Assembly (NCBI RefSeq): GCF_000702885.1
Contig: NZ_JNKO01000005.1
Span: 124,001 to 188,000, forward strand
DNA from: Oribacterium sp. P6A1
GTDB taxonomy: Bacteria > Bacillota > Clostridia > Lachnospirales > Lachnospiraceae
Direction: 5' to 3'
DNA: 64,000 nucleotides
Under the pieces are notes generated by a model. That model searched no databases. It was not told the origin of the DNA and worked only from the letters and a program-made list of their open reading frames with translations. Made by a program: the position numbers and the translations under genes. Shown here in pieces: positions 1 through 8,741 of this stretch (its first letter is position 1; each line of letters opens with the position of its first letter).

Positions 1-1297
1 TTATGATGGTTGTCTTGCCACTTCCGGTGGAGCCTACCAGAGCAATCTTCTTACCGGAGGATACCTTGAGAGAGAAATTCCTGATGACAGGTTTTCCCAA
101 TACATAGGAGAAATTTACATTTCTAAACTCGATGACGCCCTTTACAGGCTGTACGATCGATCCTCCGCTCTTATCCTCTTCTTTTTCATCCAGTATCTCG
201 AAAATGCGCTCTCCACCGGCAAGAGCCGTTTGAATCTGACCGTAAAGCTGGGCGAGTTCGTTAATAGGCCTGGAGAACTGCTTTGCATAGATGATAAATG
301 CGGAAATAACACCGATGGAAATGTCTCCCCTCAGGGCAAATCGTGCACCGAATACCGCTACCACCACGAAGGAGACATTGCTGAGCATATTCATGACAGG
401 GCCCATGGAACCGCCGATGATCTCTGCTATGATACCGGTTTTCGTCAATTCGTCTGCTGTTTCGGAAAAGCCCCGGACTTCCGCCTCCTGACGGTTATAG
501 GCTGTGACAGTACGGGTATTTGTGACCATCTCCTCCACGGTGCCGTTGAGCTTACCAAGGAGCTTTTGCCGCCTGACGAAATATTTCCGCATGTACCCGG
601 TGATATTCGTAGTAAACAGCACCGTCAGCATAACCGTAGAGCAGCTGAGCATCGTTAAAATAGGACTGTAGGATAGCATCATTGCGATAGTGCCGACAAG
701 CATAAGCATTCCCGAAAGCAGGCTGCTTAAAGATGAAGAAACGATGGATGCTATGTTTTCTGCGTCATTGGTCATACGGCTCATGATGTCTCCATGGGAG
801 TGGTTATCAATATAGGAGATAGGCAGATTTGTGATCTTGCAAAACAAATCGCCCCGGAGCCTGAATATGACCCGCTGACTTAGTTTCGCACTTATAAAGC
901 CCTGCAAAAGTGTGCTCAATCCATAAATCACATATGCAGTAAGCATTAAGATCAGTACCCTCTTGAGAGATCCGGGTTCTGAATTTTTTATGCGGTCAAT
1001 AGCCTCTGCCTGAAAGCGGGGAGCCATCACACCCATGGTTACTCCAAGGATGATGGTAACACAAAGCAGCGATACGTATCTCCACTCATTCCTGAAATAT
1101 TTCCATAAGCGCTTAAGGGTACCTTTTCTATCCTTAGCTTTCTCGATAGGAGCTCCCATGTTGCCTCTCATGCCCCGACGCCCAAGGGAAGGCTGGGGTG
1201 CGGATGACAAAGATTTCCAGTTTTGGGAGCCGCTCTGATTTGAACTCATGGAAAGAATCCCTACGGATTCAGCTCTTATATTCAGTTGTTGACTCAT
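1..1297 (-). CDS. ABC exporter half-transporter (membrane plus ATPase domain), 3' end outside window
   Basis: About 432 residues are visible: a basic, Gly/Arg-rich N-terminus, a six-helix exporter membrane domain, and the start of the ATPase domain. The Walker A motif GSTGSGKTT lies at the very edge of the window, so the signature motif, Walker B and H-loop are not visible. The start at 1297 is chosen because a GGGAGG ribosome site sits about 7 bases upstream; this start overlaps the end of the upstream ABC gene by 29 bases, which suggests translational coupling. With that partner it should form a heterodimeric multidrug or lipid exporter of the BmrCD/TM287-288 type. The partner carries a degenerate ATP site, so this subunit should supply the catalytic glutamate. 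Substrate unknown. Confidence 0.9.
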   Translation of the reverse strand, partial: MSQQLNIRAESVGILSMSSNQSGSQNWKSLSSAPQPSLGRRGMRGNMGAPIEKAKDRKGTLKRLWKYFRNEWRYVSLLCVTIILGVTMGVMAPRFQAEAIDRIKNSEPGSLKRVLILMLTAYVIYGLSTLLQGFISAKLSQRVIFRLRGDLFCKITNLPISYIDNHSHGDIMSRMTNDAENIASIVSSSLSSLLSGMLMLVGTIAMMLSYSPILTMLSCSTVMLTVLFTTNITGYMRKYFVRRQKLLGKLNGTVEEMVTNTRTVTAYNRQEAEVRGFSETADELTKTGIIAEIIGGSMGPVMNMLSNVSFVVVAVFGARFALRGDISIGVISAFIIYAKQFSRPINELAQLYGQIQTALAGGERIFEILDEKEEDKSGGSIVQPVKGVIEFRNVNFSYVLGKPVIRNFSLKVSSGKKIALVGSTGSGKTTII

Positions 1298-3023
1298 ACT
1301 TTCGACCTCCCTTCCTGAGCTGTGAATCATAGATTTCACGATAAACATCGCAGCTGTTCATCAGCTCTTTATGGGTGCCCATGCCAACGATTCTACCCTT
1401 ATCCATGACTGCGATACGGTCTGCCCTCATGACGGTGGCAATCCGCTGGGCGATTATGATTTTGGTCATCTTCTCATAATCCCCTCTTAAGGCTTTGAAC
1501 AGTCTCGATTCAGTACCAAGATCCAAAGCACTGGTGGAATCATCCAATATAAGAATTTCGGCAGGTCTAAGAAGTGCACGGGAAATTGCGATACGCTGCT
1601 TCTGTCCCCCGGAAAGGCTCATGCCGGCCTCTGCCACCGGGGTATCATAGCTATCAGGCTGACGTAAAATGAATTCATGGGTCTGGGCCACCCTGGCAGC
1701 TGAAATCATTTCATCTTCTGTTGCCTCAGGGTTACCTATCATTATGTTATGCGCTATAGAGCCGGAAAACATTTCACTTTTTTGCAAGACCAAAGAAATG
1801 CGATCTCTTAATTCATGAAGCGTAAAGTTCTTAACATCTTCTCCGTCCACCAGCACCCTTCCTTCAGTGACATCGTAAAACCTCGGTATGAGTGAAACAA
1901 GTGTGCTCTTTCCACTGCCGGTGGCTCCGATTATAGCCAGAGTCTGACCCGGTGCCACAGTGAAACTTATATCCTTCAGTACCTCATGATGGTGACCGGG
2001 GTAAGTGAAAGAAACATTTTTAAATTCAATGCTTCCTCCGCGTTTTTCGATGTTTCCATCTTTGCCGTCCTGAATAACCGGTACGGAAGTGAGCACTTCC
2101 TTAATACGTTTTGAGGATGCAACACCAAGAGTGATGGTCTGAAAGATCATAGCCATCATCATCATTCCGCTCAGAATCTGACTCAAATAGGTGATGGCTG
2201 CCATGAGGCTTCCGATCTCCATCCGGCGTGCCGCAACCTCCATCCCTCCGATATAAATGATGGTCACCGTAGCCGTGTTCAGCACAATATTCATGACGGG
2301 ACGCATCCAGCTGATCAAAAGCTGCACCTGAAACCTGGAGTCGGCTAAATCCCTGTTGCTTTGCCGGAATTTTTCTATTTCACTCTTTTCCTGAACGAAG
2401 GCTTTTACCACACGCTCGCTTGCCACATTCTCACCGATAACAGAGTTCACGCGGTCAAGCCGTTTCTGTAAAAGAGTAAAAAGAGGCCCACTCTTCCAAA
2501 CCACAAAGGCGATTTCAAGCAAAATGATCGGCAGTGTAAACATTAGCACACGACTGAAAGCCACATTGAGACTCAGAAGAAAGGAACTTCCTGCGATAAA
2601 AAACATCATGCACCGTACTGCGCCACGGATGAGCTGGGAAACCATGTTCTGCACCTGGGTTACATCTGAAGTCGTCCGGGTGATGAGGCTTCCCACAGTA
2701 AAGTCATCGATCTGTTCAAAGGAAAAATTCATGATGCGGTGGAACAGGGCTTTTCTCAGATCATTTCCGAAGTGCTGTGAGCATATATTAACGAACACAC
2801 CGGAAAGTATCCCGCAGCAACCGCCTAAAAACACCACAAGAATCATGCGGATGCCTACACTCCACACCAGACTTTCGTTTCCTTTAAGAATGCCTTCATC
2901 TACAATCTGTGCCATCATTTTGGGCTGTATCAGATCGATCAACACCTCACCCACCATGAAAAGCGAGCCTATAAGCCCGATCCACCAGTATTTTTTCAGA
3001 AATTTGAGCAAAGAATCCGCCAC
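1269..3023 (-). CDS. ABC exporter half-transporter with degenerate ATP site
   Basis: A 584-residue exporter half. Six membrane helices occupy roughly residues 15-300 and an ATPase domain follows: Walker A at 366-374, LSGGQ at 470-474, Walker B ending in Asp494. The residue after Walker B is Asp495 where a catalytic Glu is expected, and the H-loop has Gln526 in place of His. This pair of changes is the known mark of the non-catalytic site subunit in heterodimeric exporters such as TM287/288 and BmrCD. The downstream gene overlaps its 3' end and encodes the likely partner. The substrate (drug, peptide or lipid) cannot be read from the sequence. Confidence 0.93.
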   Translation of the reverse strand: MADSLLKFLKKYWWIGLIGSLFMVGEVLIDLIQPKMMAQIVDEGILKGNESLVWSVGIRMILVVFLGGCCGILSGVFVNICSQHFGNDLRKALFHRIMNFSFEQIDDFTVGSLITRTTSDVTQVQNMVSQLIRGAVRCMMFFIAGSSFLLSLNVAFSRVLMFTLPIILLEIAFVVWKSGPLFTLLQKRLDRVNSVIGENVASERVVKAFVQEKSEIEKFRQSNRDLADSRFQVQLLISWMRPVMNIVLNTATVTIIYIGGMEVAARRMEIGSLMAAITYLSQILSGMMMMAMIFQTITLGVASSKRIKEVLTSVPVIQDGKDGNIEKRGGSIEFKNVSFTYPGHHHEVLKDISFTVAPGQTLAIIGATGSGKSTLVSLIPRFYDVTEGRVLVDGEDVKNFTLHELRDRISLVLQKSEMFSGSIAHNIMIGNPEATEDEMISAARVAQTHEFILRQPDSYDTPVAEAGMSLSGGQKQRIAISRALLRPAEILILDDSTSALDLGTESRLFKALRGDYEKMTKIIIAQRIATVMRADRIAVMDKGRIVGMGTHKELMNSCDVYREIYDSQLRKGGRKYESTTEYKS

Positions 3024-3320
3024 CTTTCGATTTATTTTGAATTGAGAACGATTATGTAAATTATATCATGAGTCCCCCGACAAATTAGTCAAATAGACGA
3101 GTTTCGTGCTTCGCACTCGTCCCCCACATTCCGCACTCCCTTGGAGCTTACGCTCCACTTCGTGCTCCATGTTGTGAGGGTTCTAAAGCCTCCAAAAGCG
3201 TTTTTCTTTTACAAGATAATGCATATACTCATGAATTTCTGTTAAGTGATTACGATACCATCCTTGGCCGGGAAGCAAGAAAACTGTTTTTAAAAAACGG
3301 AATAAATATGAGTTTGTTTA
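3024..3320. other. Gene-free stretch with small hairpins and a possible gene remnant
   Basis: No credible intact gene. From 3090 to 3170 there are several small GC-rich inverted repeats, for example TGGAGC/GCTCCA around 3141-3156 and GTGC/GCAC around 3105-3115. On the plus strand from about 3210 one frame stays open for about 60 codons and reads like the end of a coding region (it includes DYDTILGREARKLF), but no start or ribosome site belongs to it. It may be the tail of a deleted gene; I cannot name its family. Confidence 0.3.
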
Positions 3321-3357
3321 AAAAACCCGCACCGAAAAAATACAGGTGCGGGTTTTT
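3321..3357 (-). terminator. Rho-independent terminator for the oxidoreductase operon
   Basis: A 13-base inverted repeat (AAAAACCCGCACC and its complement) surrounds an 11-base loop. Read on the minus strand, the right arm runs into a T-tract. It lies about 150 bases beyond the 3' end of the Gfo/Idh/MocA gene, with a repeat element in between, and could work in both directions. Confidence 0.7.
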
Positions 3358-3378
3358 CATATGTGGGATTATATTATT

Positions 3379-3506
3379 AGGTGAGTGTCAGAAATAAACA
3401 TCGAATCGTTTCGCGCAGAGCGATGCTTGAAAGGTCAGACCATTTTAATTATCTTCGCGAAGGGCTGACGCTACATGCCAGTTCCTTTGGACCTGCCACA
3501 AAACTC
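3379..3506. repeat. Composite intergenic repeat (REP-like hairpin element, copy 1)
   Basis: The stretch from about 3453 to 3506 closely matches 11740-11796. Both contain the core TTCGCGAAGGGCTGACGCTA, followed by ACATGCCAG and a hairpin ending in GACCTGCCACAAAA. The left end (3379-3415) starts GTGAGTGTCA, like the other palindromic repeat family in this window, and carries ATCGAATCG as at 49582. The right edge stops at the stop codon of the oxidoreductase gene. Several short stem-loops make it look like a mobile REP or MITE-type element. Confidence 0.6.
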
Positions 3507-4521
3507 ACGATTCTTTCAACTGACTGTTCTCGATAATACTCATAACATCCAGGGTTTCCTTTGCATATCTATCTGCTTCACCGTAATTCCTACCATCTAT
3601 GATTCGGGCAAAATCAATAAATTCGCGGGTCATTCTGTGATGAGTCTCTGCCGGAACAAAAGTTTCTACGATAGTTTTCCGGATCATTGCCCCCGCTGCA
3701 TCCTTTACCGGATCACCGCTGTCATCCACAGTCACAATGGTAAGGTTTGGTGCGACATTGGGCTTTCCGTCGATTTTCATATACCCCTTTTCACCCTGAA
3801 TGGTCACAAAACACGGGCTGTCAGAATCTTTTGCACCGGTACATACAGCTGAGAATCCGTCATACTCCATCACCAGTATTCCGGAAGTGTCCACTCCGTT
3901 AAAGCCTATATTCGGATGATAGGAAACCTTTTCAGGTCTTCCGAAAAGTTCTGCGGCATAATGGATGTTGTAGACATTGATATCCCTCAGAGCACCGCTC
4001 AGACATGCAGGATCAAAGGCGGGATCAACATCCCCTGCAAGATACCTGTCATACCGGCTTGAATACTGAGAGTAATTGGCCGTCATCATGCGGATCCTGC
4101 CGAGTTTAGGCAGTGCCTCCTTCATCTTTCCTATCACATCATTGTGAAGAACCGTGATGGCTTCAAATATAAAACATCCCTTTTGCTTTGCCAGTTCCAT
4201 GAGTCCTTCGGCCTCGGAATATGTTCCGACAAAAGGCTTTTCAAGTATGACATTTTTCCCATGCTCAAGTGCTTTCCTGGCATATTCATAATGAACCATA
4301 TTTACAAGTCCGATATATACCGTATCCACGTCACTCTCATCAAGCATCTCATCATAATCCGTGAACACTTTTGGAATACCATACTTCTTTGCAAGCTCTT
4401 CTCCCTTTTCACGGCTGTGAGGTCTTGCAAATACAGCTCTTATCTTTATCTCTTCAACCGGCTGCATGGCAAACAATGCATCAGCTACAATCTTACCTGT
4501 TCCGACTATACCTAAATTCAT
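3505..4521 (-). CDS. Gfo/Idh/MocA family NAD(P)-dependent oxidoreductase
   Basis: About 338 residues. The N-terminus has a Rossmann nucleotide-binding motif (GIVGTGKIV at 4-12), and the EKPF motif typical of the family lies near residue 97. The C-terminal half is the Gfo/Idh/MocA substrate domain. Members oxidise or reduce sugars, inositols and related polyols, or act on trans-dihydrodiols; the substrate here is unknown. The start at 4521 has a GGGAGG ribosome site at good spacing; an in-frame ATG 11 codons earlier overlaps the upstream kinase stop and is less likely. It follows the histidine kinase by 29 bases, so it is probably the last gene of that operon. Confidence 0.88.
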   Translation of the reverse strand: MNLGIVGTGKIVADALFAMQPVEEIKIRAVFARPHSREKGEELAKKYGIPKVFTDYDEMLDESDVDTVYIGLVNMVHYEYARKALEHGKNVILEKPFVGTYSEAEGLMELAKQKGCFIFEAITVLHNDVIGKMKEALPKLGRIRMMTANYSQYSSRYDRYLAGDVDPAFDPACLSGALRDINVYNIHYAAELFGRPEKVSYHPNIGFNGVDTSGILVMEYDGFSAVCTGAKDSDSPCFVTIQGEKGYMKIDGKPNVAPNLTIVTVDDSGDPVKDAAGAMIRKTIVETFVPAETHHRMTREFIDFARIIDGRNYGEADRYAKETLDVMSIIENSQLKES

Positions 4522-4550
4522 AATGATTCCTCCCAGATACTCAATAGGTA

Positions 4551-5975
4551 TCATACTGTGATTGCAATCACCACAGAGAATGTATTATATCCTGCTTCTG
4601 AATCTACACTTATCTTCCCATGGTGACGTTCAGTTACAGCCTTTGCGATGGCAAGTCCTAAGCCGTAATGTCCGTTTAACTGCCTTGATTGATCCGAGCG
4701 GTAGAACCTTTCAAATATTTTTTCCCTATCTTCCACAGGAATCGGATCACCGGGATTAGTCACTTCCAGTACAGCATGTCCACGCTCACTATAAAGCCGC
4801 ACCCGGATGCATGGCTGTTCTGTCAAAAGACTGTACTTTGTATGGGATATGGCATTGTCAACAAGAGTGGATACCAACTGCTCAAGCTGGACAGGATTTC
4901 CTTTAATATATATATCCTCCTGAATATCACTTTCCAATACCATACCATGATCAAATATAACCGTATCAAATGGAAGCAGACTTCCCGTTACAAGGTGACT
5001 GAAATCCAGATCCTCCATTGGCACATCAGTATTTTCTGTTCTGGCAAGATCCAAAAGTTGTGTAACCAGATCTTTCATGCGACGATTTTCAAAAATGATA
5101 TTATCAAGCCATGAATTCTCTCCCAGCTCCTTCTTAAGTATGTCAGCGTTGGCACTGATGGTGGAAATGGGAGTTTTCAGTTCATGCCCCGCATCTGCTA
5201 TGAACTGCCTTTGTTTACAGTAACTGTCCTCAAGTGGTTTCACTATTTTATCCGCCAGAAAAACAGAAATCATGAACAGCACTCCCAATGCCAGGGTTCC
5301 GGTAATGATGGTATTGATGAGCAGTGCAGAAATGCTGTCGGAAATCAGTGTATTATCCATCATGGCGACATATATTATCTTATCGGTATCGGATATGTCT
5401 TTTGTTTCCACATCGCCGTTCAAAGAAGCATCTGTCGTGGCTGCATTCCAGTTCCCGGGATACTCTGTAATCCGATACACAAAGCTCCGGTTACTCCCTT
5501 CTTTGTTACCGCTGTAAAGCAGCACACTTGCCATTTCTGTTAATGCTTCATCAGACAATAGCGGTTTTACATCATTCCAGATTTCAACCACTTCTCCTTT
5601 GGCATTAAATGCAACAACATAGCATACCGTAACCTTCGTGTATGATGGAGATTCCTTAAACAGTTGATTTTCACGGGATATATCAAAGGATTCCTTATGG
5701 GTACCGTTGTTTATGTCTTCTTTCTCTGCAGCCTTTCCATTCTTTCCATCCTCTGCATCCCAGACATCATGGGAAAGTCCCCCTATACATTGCTCTGTAA
5801 AATCAAGCAGTATGTGCTGATTTGATTTATAAACACTTCTTAGTGTCGTCATATAAATGATCATCAATGTCAGAATCAGCACCAGCGTCAGCATCGACAT
5901 AATTGAAGCAACGATTTTCACTCTTGACTTTTGAAAAATACTATGATGTATTGCCTTTGAAAAAAACTTAACCAT
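4551..5975 (-). CDS. Sensor histidine kinase
   Basis: 474 residues: transmembrane helix at about 22-42, extracellular sensor region of about 175 residues, second helix at 218-241, then a HisKA domain with phospho-acceptor His264 in a GHELKTP motif. The HATPase domain has an N-box around Asn374 and GLGLA at 438-442. It is an EnvZ/PhoR-type membrane kinase with no clear HAMP domain. Its ATG overlaps the stop of the upstream response regulator by one base. That regulator has lost its DNA-binding domain, so this kinase may signal to a single-domain partner or to another regulator elsewhere. Signal unknown. Confidence 0.92.
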   Translation of the reverse strand: MVKFFSKAIHHSIFQKSRVKIVASIMSMLTLVLILTLMIIYMTTLRSVYKSNQHILLDFTEQCIGGLSHDVWDAEDGKNGKAAEKEDINNGTHKESFDISRENQLFKESPSYTKVTVCYVVAFNAKGEVVEIWNDVKPLLSDEALTEMASVLLYSGNKEGSNRSFVYRITEYPGNWNAATTDASLNGDVETKDISDTDKIIYVAMMDNTLISDSISALLINTIITGTLALGVLFMISVFLADKIVKPLEDSYCKQRQFIADAGHELKTPISTISANADILKKELGENSWLDNIIFENRRMKDLVTQLLDLARTENTDVPMEDLDFSHLVTGSLLPFDTVIFDHGMVLESDIQEDIYIKGNPVQLEQLVSTLVDNAISHTKYSLLTEQPCIRVRLYSERGHAVLEVTNPGDPIPVEDREKIFERFYRSDQSRQLNGHYGLGLAIAKAVTERHHGKISVDSEAGYNTFSVVIAITV

Positions 5976-6409
5976 TATGTTTCTAACCTGTTTCTTAACT
6001 GATATCCTAATCCGCGAACTGCCTTGGTTTCCGCATCAGCCTGCTCCATGATGTTACGACGAAGCATCGCACGTACTCTGGCTAACAGTTCTCTTGTTTC
6101 AAAGGGTTTTGTAAGATAATCATCTGCTCCTGCATCCAGTCCCGTAACCTTATCATCCAGTTCTGTCTTTGCAGTAAGCATCAGAATCGGTGCCTTGATA
6201 CCGGCACTTCTTACATTCCTGGCAATATCAAAACCATTCATTCCCGGCAGCATCACATCGAGAATCATGAGATCGTATATTCCGCTCTTTGCTGCATCGC
6301 AGCCATCCAGGCCGTTCGAAAACGAATCAACATCATATTTCTCTGAACGCAGAATCGCCTGAAGTGCTTCTGACATACGTTCCTCATCTTCAACCAAAAG
6401 TATTCTCAT
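5975..6409 (-). CDS. OmpR-family response regulator missing its DNA-binding domain
   Basis: 144 residues against about 225 for the family. The receiver domain is complete: acidic pocket Glu7/Asp8, phospho-acceptor Asp51, Thr79 and Lys101. After the linker (about residue 119) the sequence goes straight to VRGLGYQL, which is the last strand of an OmpR winged-helix domain. The roughly 85 residues in between are missing without loss of frame. The start at 6409 (MRILLVEDEE) is preferred over the ATG six bases upstream because GGGGG is then correctly spaced. The product should still be phosphorylated by the downstream kinase but cannot bind DNA in the usual way. It is either a decaying gene or a single-domain signalling protein. 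Confidence 0.85.
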   Translation of the reverse strand: MRILLVEDEERMSEALQAILRSEKYDVDSFSNGLDGCDAAKSGIYDLMILDVMLPGMNGFDIARNVRSAGIKAPILMLTAKTELDDKVTGLDAGADDYLTKPFETRELLARVRAMLRRNIMEQADAETKAVRGLGYQLRNRLET

Positions 6410-6617
6410 CCTCATCCCCCTTTCTATATTAATAACGTATCAAAAAGACCAATGACTCTGCAATCTGTTCTGCATACATCATCAATCTTTTTTATGATAC
6501 TTCCCACAATGCTTATATCAGGATTCTTTTCCGGTCTTGGAACACATAATTCAGAGTATTTAACAGTTAAAAATACCTAAGTATTCCGACACAGACTTAT
6601 TATACTCTTATGATTGA

Positions 6618-8525
6618 TTATTCCAGGGTGCTGCAGCATTCGTTTACCCATGCAATAAAGTTTGCATCGGAATCACCACTGCGCTCTGCCTTTGTATGTT
6701 CCATACCCCAAACAGTTGTAAACTGCACGTCTACATCAGTACCATTTGCGTCATAGTTTTTTAAGGCCAGGGCAAGATTTGCTTCTGTGGTTACCGCAGT
6801 ATCGCTTTGGAACAATCCGGAATTGATTCTCATAAACTGCGCAACTGTAGAAGTGCCATAACCTTCGGAACTCTTCATCAGATAGTACAGAGGAGAATAC
6901 ATGTTGAGACGTTCTGAAACAGTGTGTCCCAATGCATCTACTGTTGTCATATCCTCTTCATAATCAGCCGCATAATCGGAACCCTCTGATATAAGGATAT
7001 CTGTAAGCATTTGATCAAAATGCGCACCGCTTCCATCTCCATACCCAAAGAGAGTATTTTCTCCCTGTCCTTCATCCAACTGATCAAATGCAGCAATACC
7101 TTTTCCTGACTGCTTTACTGCATTGGAAAAAGCCTCCAGATCTGTGATGGTTGCGGTATTGGTTTCAGCATCATAGGTTACCCATACACCGTTTGAATTC
7201 AGCGCATCAATATAGTCCTGTGCTGTTTCATAAGTACCTGAAATAGTTACGCCTTCGACTGCACCTGATGAAGTACGGCTTATATCATCTATCTGCGTAT
7301 AATCAATATCCGGGTCTGCGTTTGTACCTGCTTCATTTTGAGTATTTGCACCATCCGGCTTCTGACCTCTGTTATCCGGTCCACCGAAGCCCATTCTTCC
7401 CTGTCCCGGACCGCCCTGACCGCCGTCCGGTCCCATTCCGGCCTGATGTCCGGCACTTGAAGAGGAATCATATGGGAAGGCAGTATCAGAAAGGAAGTTG
7501 TTAAGAGAAGTTTCCACTACTGATTTGATATATTCATAATAGGTTCCAGCCTGATAGCGTCCATCAGAAGACTGCTCCAGAGTGAGCTCGGTACCGTCTG
7601 TATCGGTAAGGCCCAGGGAATTGATGTAATCTGCAAATGCAGCAGTAAGATCATCTGAAATCTTCTGTTCTTCCTCTGACAAACCGGTTCTTGTGTTACC
7701 CATCTGCCACTCATAAGCTGCGTCAGCAGAATCAAGTGATGTTATGGGACACCATGCCTGTGATCCGGTGACAGCATCGCTGACACCCTGTACGGCACCG
7801 ATAGCCTCCAGATAGTCATCATAAAGCGCTGAATCACCGGTCACACCGAGTAGTGCAGACTGCGCTCCTCCGCCGGACATACCGAAAGAGAAAATCCTAT
7901 CCATATTTCCGGCAATGTTTCCTGCATTGTATCGAATGTAACGAATCGCTGCTTTAAGATCCGTAATTCCGGCAGGTGCTCCCGCATCTCTGCCACGGCA
8001 CCCGGCATGTACATAAACAAAACCCTCATCGGTATACTGAGTAAAACTCTTATACTCCGTAAGCGCAGCCTGTGCAGAATAGCCCGGTGTATCAACAGGA
8101 AGTACTATGGGCGCTGTCTCTGCAGTGTACTTTGAATCTCCAACCGTTGCTGTGGTGTTTATAGTACAGGTATAGGTACCATCACCATTGTCCTGTGCTG
8201 TCATATATGCGCCCGGTACAAAAACGGATAAAGTTTCATAGGATTCATCCGCAGGAGCTGCACAATAGGAAATCCCAATCTGATAATATACATCATCCTC
8301 AGAGTTATACTGCCACTTTGTGTTATCGATCTTTGAAAGTGTTGTAACCGCCTCTGTTGCCGATGTATCCAAAATCCCTGCTGCACCTGTTTCAACAGCG
8401 GTTGTCTCAAGAGCTGCCGCCGTTGAAGCAATTGTCGTGGTCGGTGGAACAGATTGTGATGCACTGCATCCTGCTGTAATCATGGCAATGGACATGCCAA
8501 GTGCTGTTATTCTATAAAATTTCAT
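6618..8525 (-). CDS. Secreted lipoprotein alpha/beta hydrolase, subtype B tannase-like
   Basis: 635 residues with a lipoprotein signal peptide ending in TAGC (Cys20) and a Thr/Ala-rich linker to about residue 60. The hydrolase part has a nucleophile elbow GMSGGG (Ser217). Near the C-terminus a WGMEHTKAE segment probably supplies the catalytic His (about 610). A Gly/Pro/Gln-rich low-complexity insert splits the domain around residues 355-400. The layout and the C-terminal His segment match the tannase/feruloyl-esterase-like lipoproteins of anaerobic Firmicutes, which cleave ester-linked aromatic acids from plant material. The exact substrate is an inference. Ribosome site AAAGGAG; single gene between two intergenic regions. 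Confidence 0.8.
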   Translation of the reverse strand: MKFYRITALGMSIAMITAGCSASQSVPPTTTIASTAAALETTAVETGAAGILDTSATEAVTTLSKIDNTKWQYNSEDDVYYQIGISYCAAPADESYETLSVFVPGAYMTAQDNGDGTYTCTINTTATVGDSKYTAETAPIVLPVDTPGYSAQAALTEYKSFTQYTDEGFVYVHAGCRGRDAGAPAGITDLKAAIRYIRYNAGNIAGNMDRIFSFGMSGGGAQSALLGVTGDSALYDDYLEAIGAVQGVSDAVTGSQAWCPITSLDSADAAYEWQMGNTRTGLSEEEQKISDDLTAAFADYINSLGLTDTDGTELTLEQSSDGRYQAGTYYEYIKSVVETSLNNFLSDTAFPYDSSSSAGHQAGMGPDGGQGGPGQGRMGFGGPDNRGQKPDGANTQNEAGTNADPDIDYTQIDDISRTSSGAVEGVTISGTYETAQDYIDALNSNGVWVTYDAETNTATITDLEAFSNAVKQSGKGIAAFDQLDEGQGENTLFGYGDGSGAHFDQMLTDILISEGSDYAADYEEDMTTVDALGHTVSERLNMYSPLYYLMKSSEGYGTSTVAQFMRINSGLFQSDTAVTTEANLALALKNYDANGTDVDVQFTTVWGMEHTKAERSGDSDANFIAWVNECCSTLE

Positions 8526-8618
8526 AGTATTCTCCTTTTAAGATTATCTTCAAACAAATATCTGTGTTTTGCTGATGAGAACACTATAGCGGAGTTTTCT
8601 TGAAGAAAGATTGAAAAA

Positions 8619-8650
8619 ATCGAGCAGGTAAAGCTCCCTGCTCGATTCCT
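8619..8650 (-). terminator. Terminator after GH32 gene
   Basis: ATCGAGCAGG and its complement with an 8-base loop. On the minus strand the hairpin is followed by a T-tract. It sits about 90 bases beyond the fructosidase stop and separates it from the esterase gene. T-rich sequence on the other side too means it may be bidirectional. Confidence 0.8.
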
Positions 8651-8741
8651 TTTTAGCCGTCAAATATCTATTAAGCATTATACTTTTTTAGACAAAATCC
8701 AACTTATGTGTATCACGGTCAATATTCCGATCCGTTGAAAT

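Noticed and set aside
230-658. Plus-strand open frame opposite the ABC exporter
   Set aside because: It is the shadow of a clear minus-strand exporter gene with Walker A; no ribosome site and low-complexity composition.
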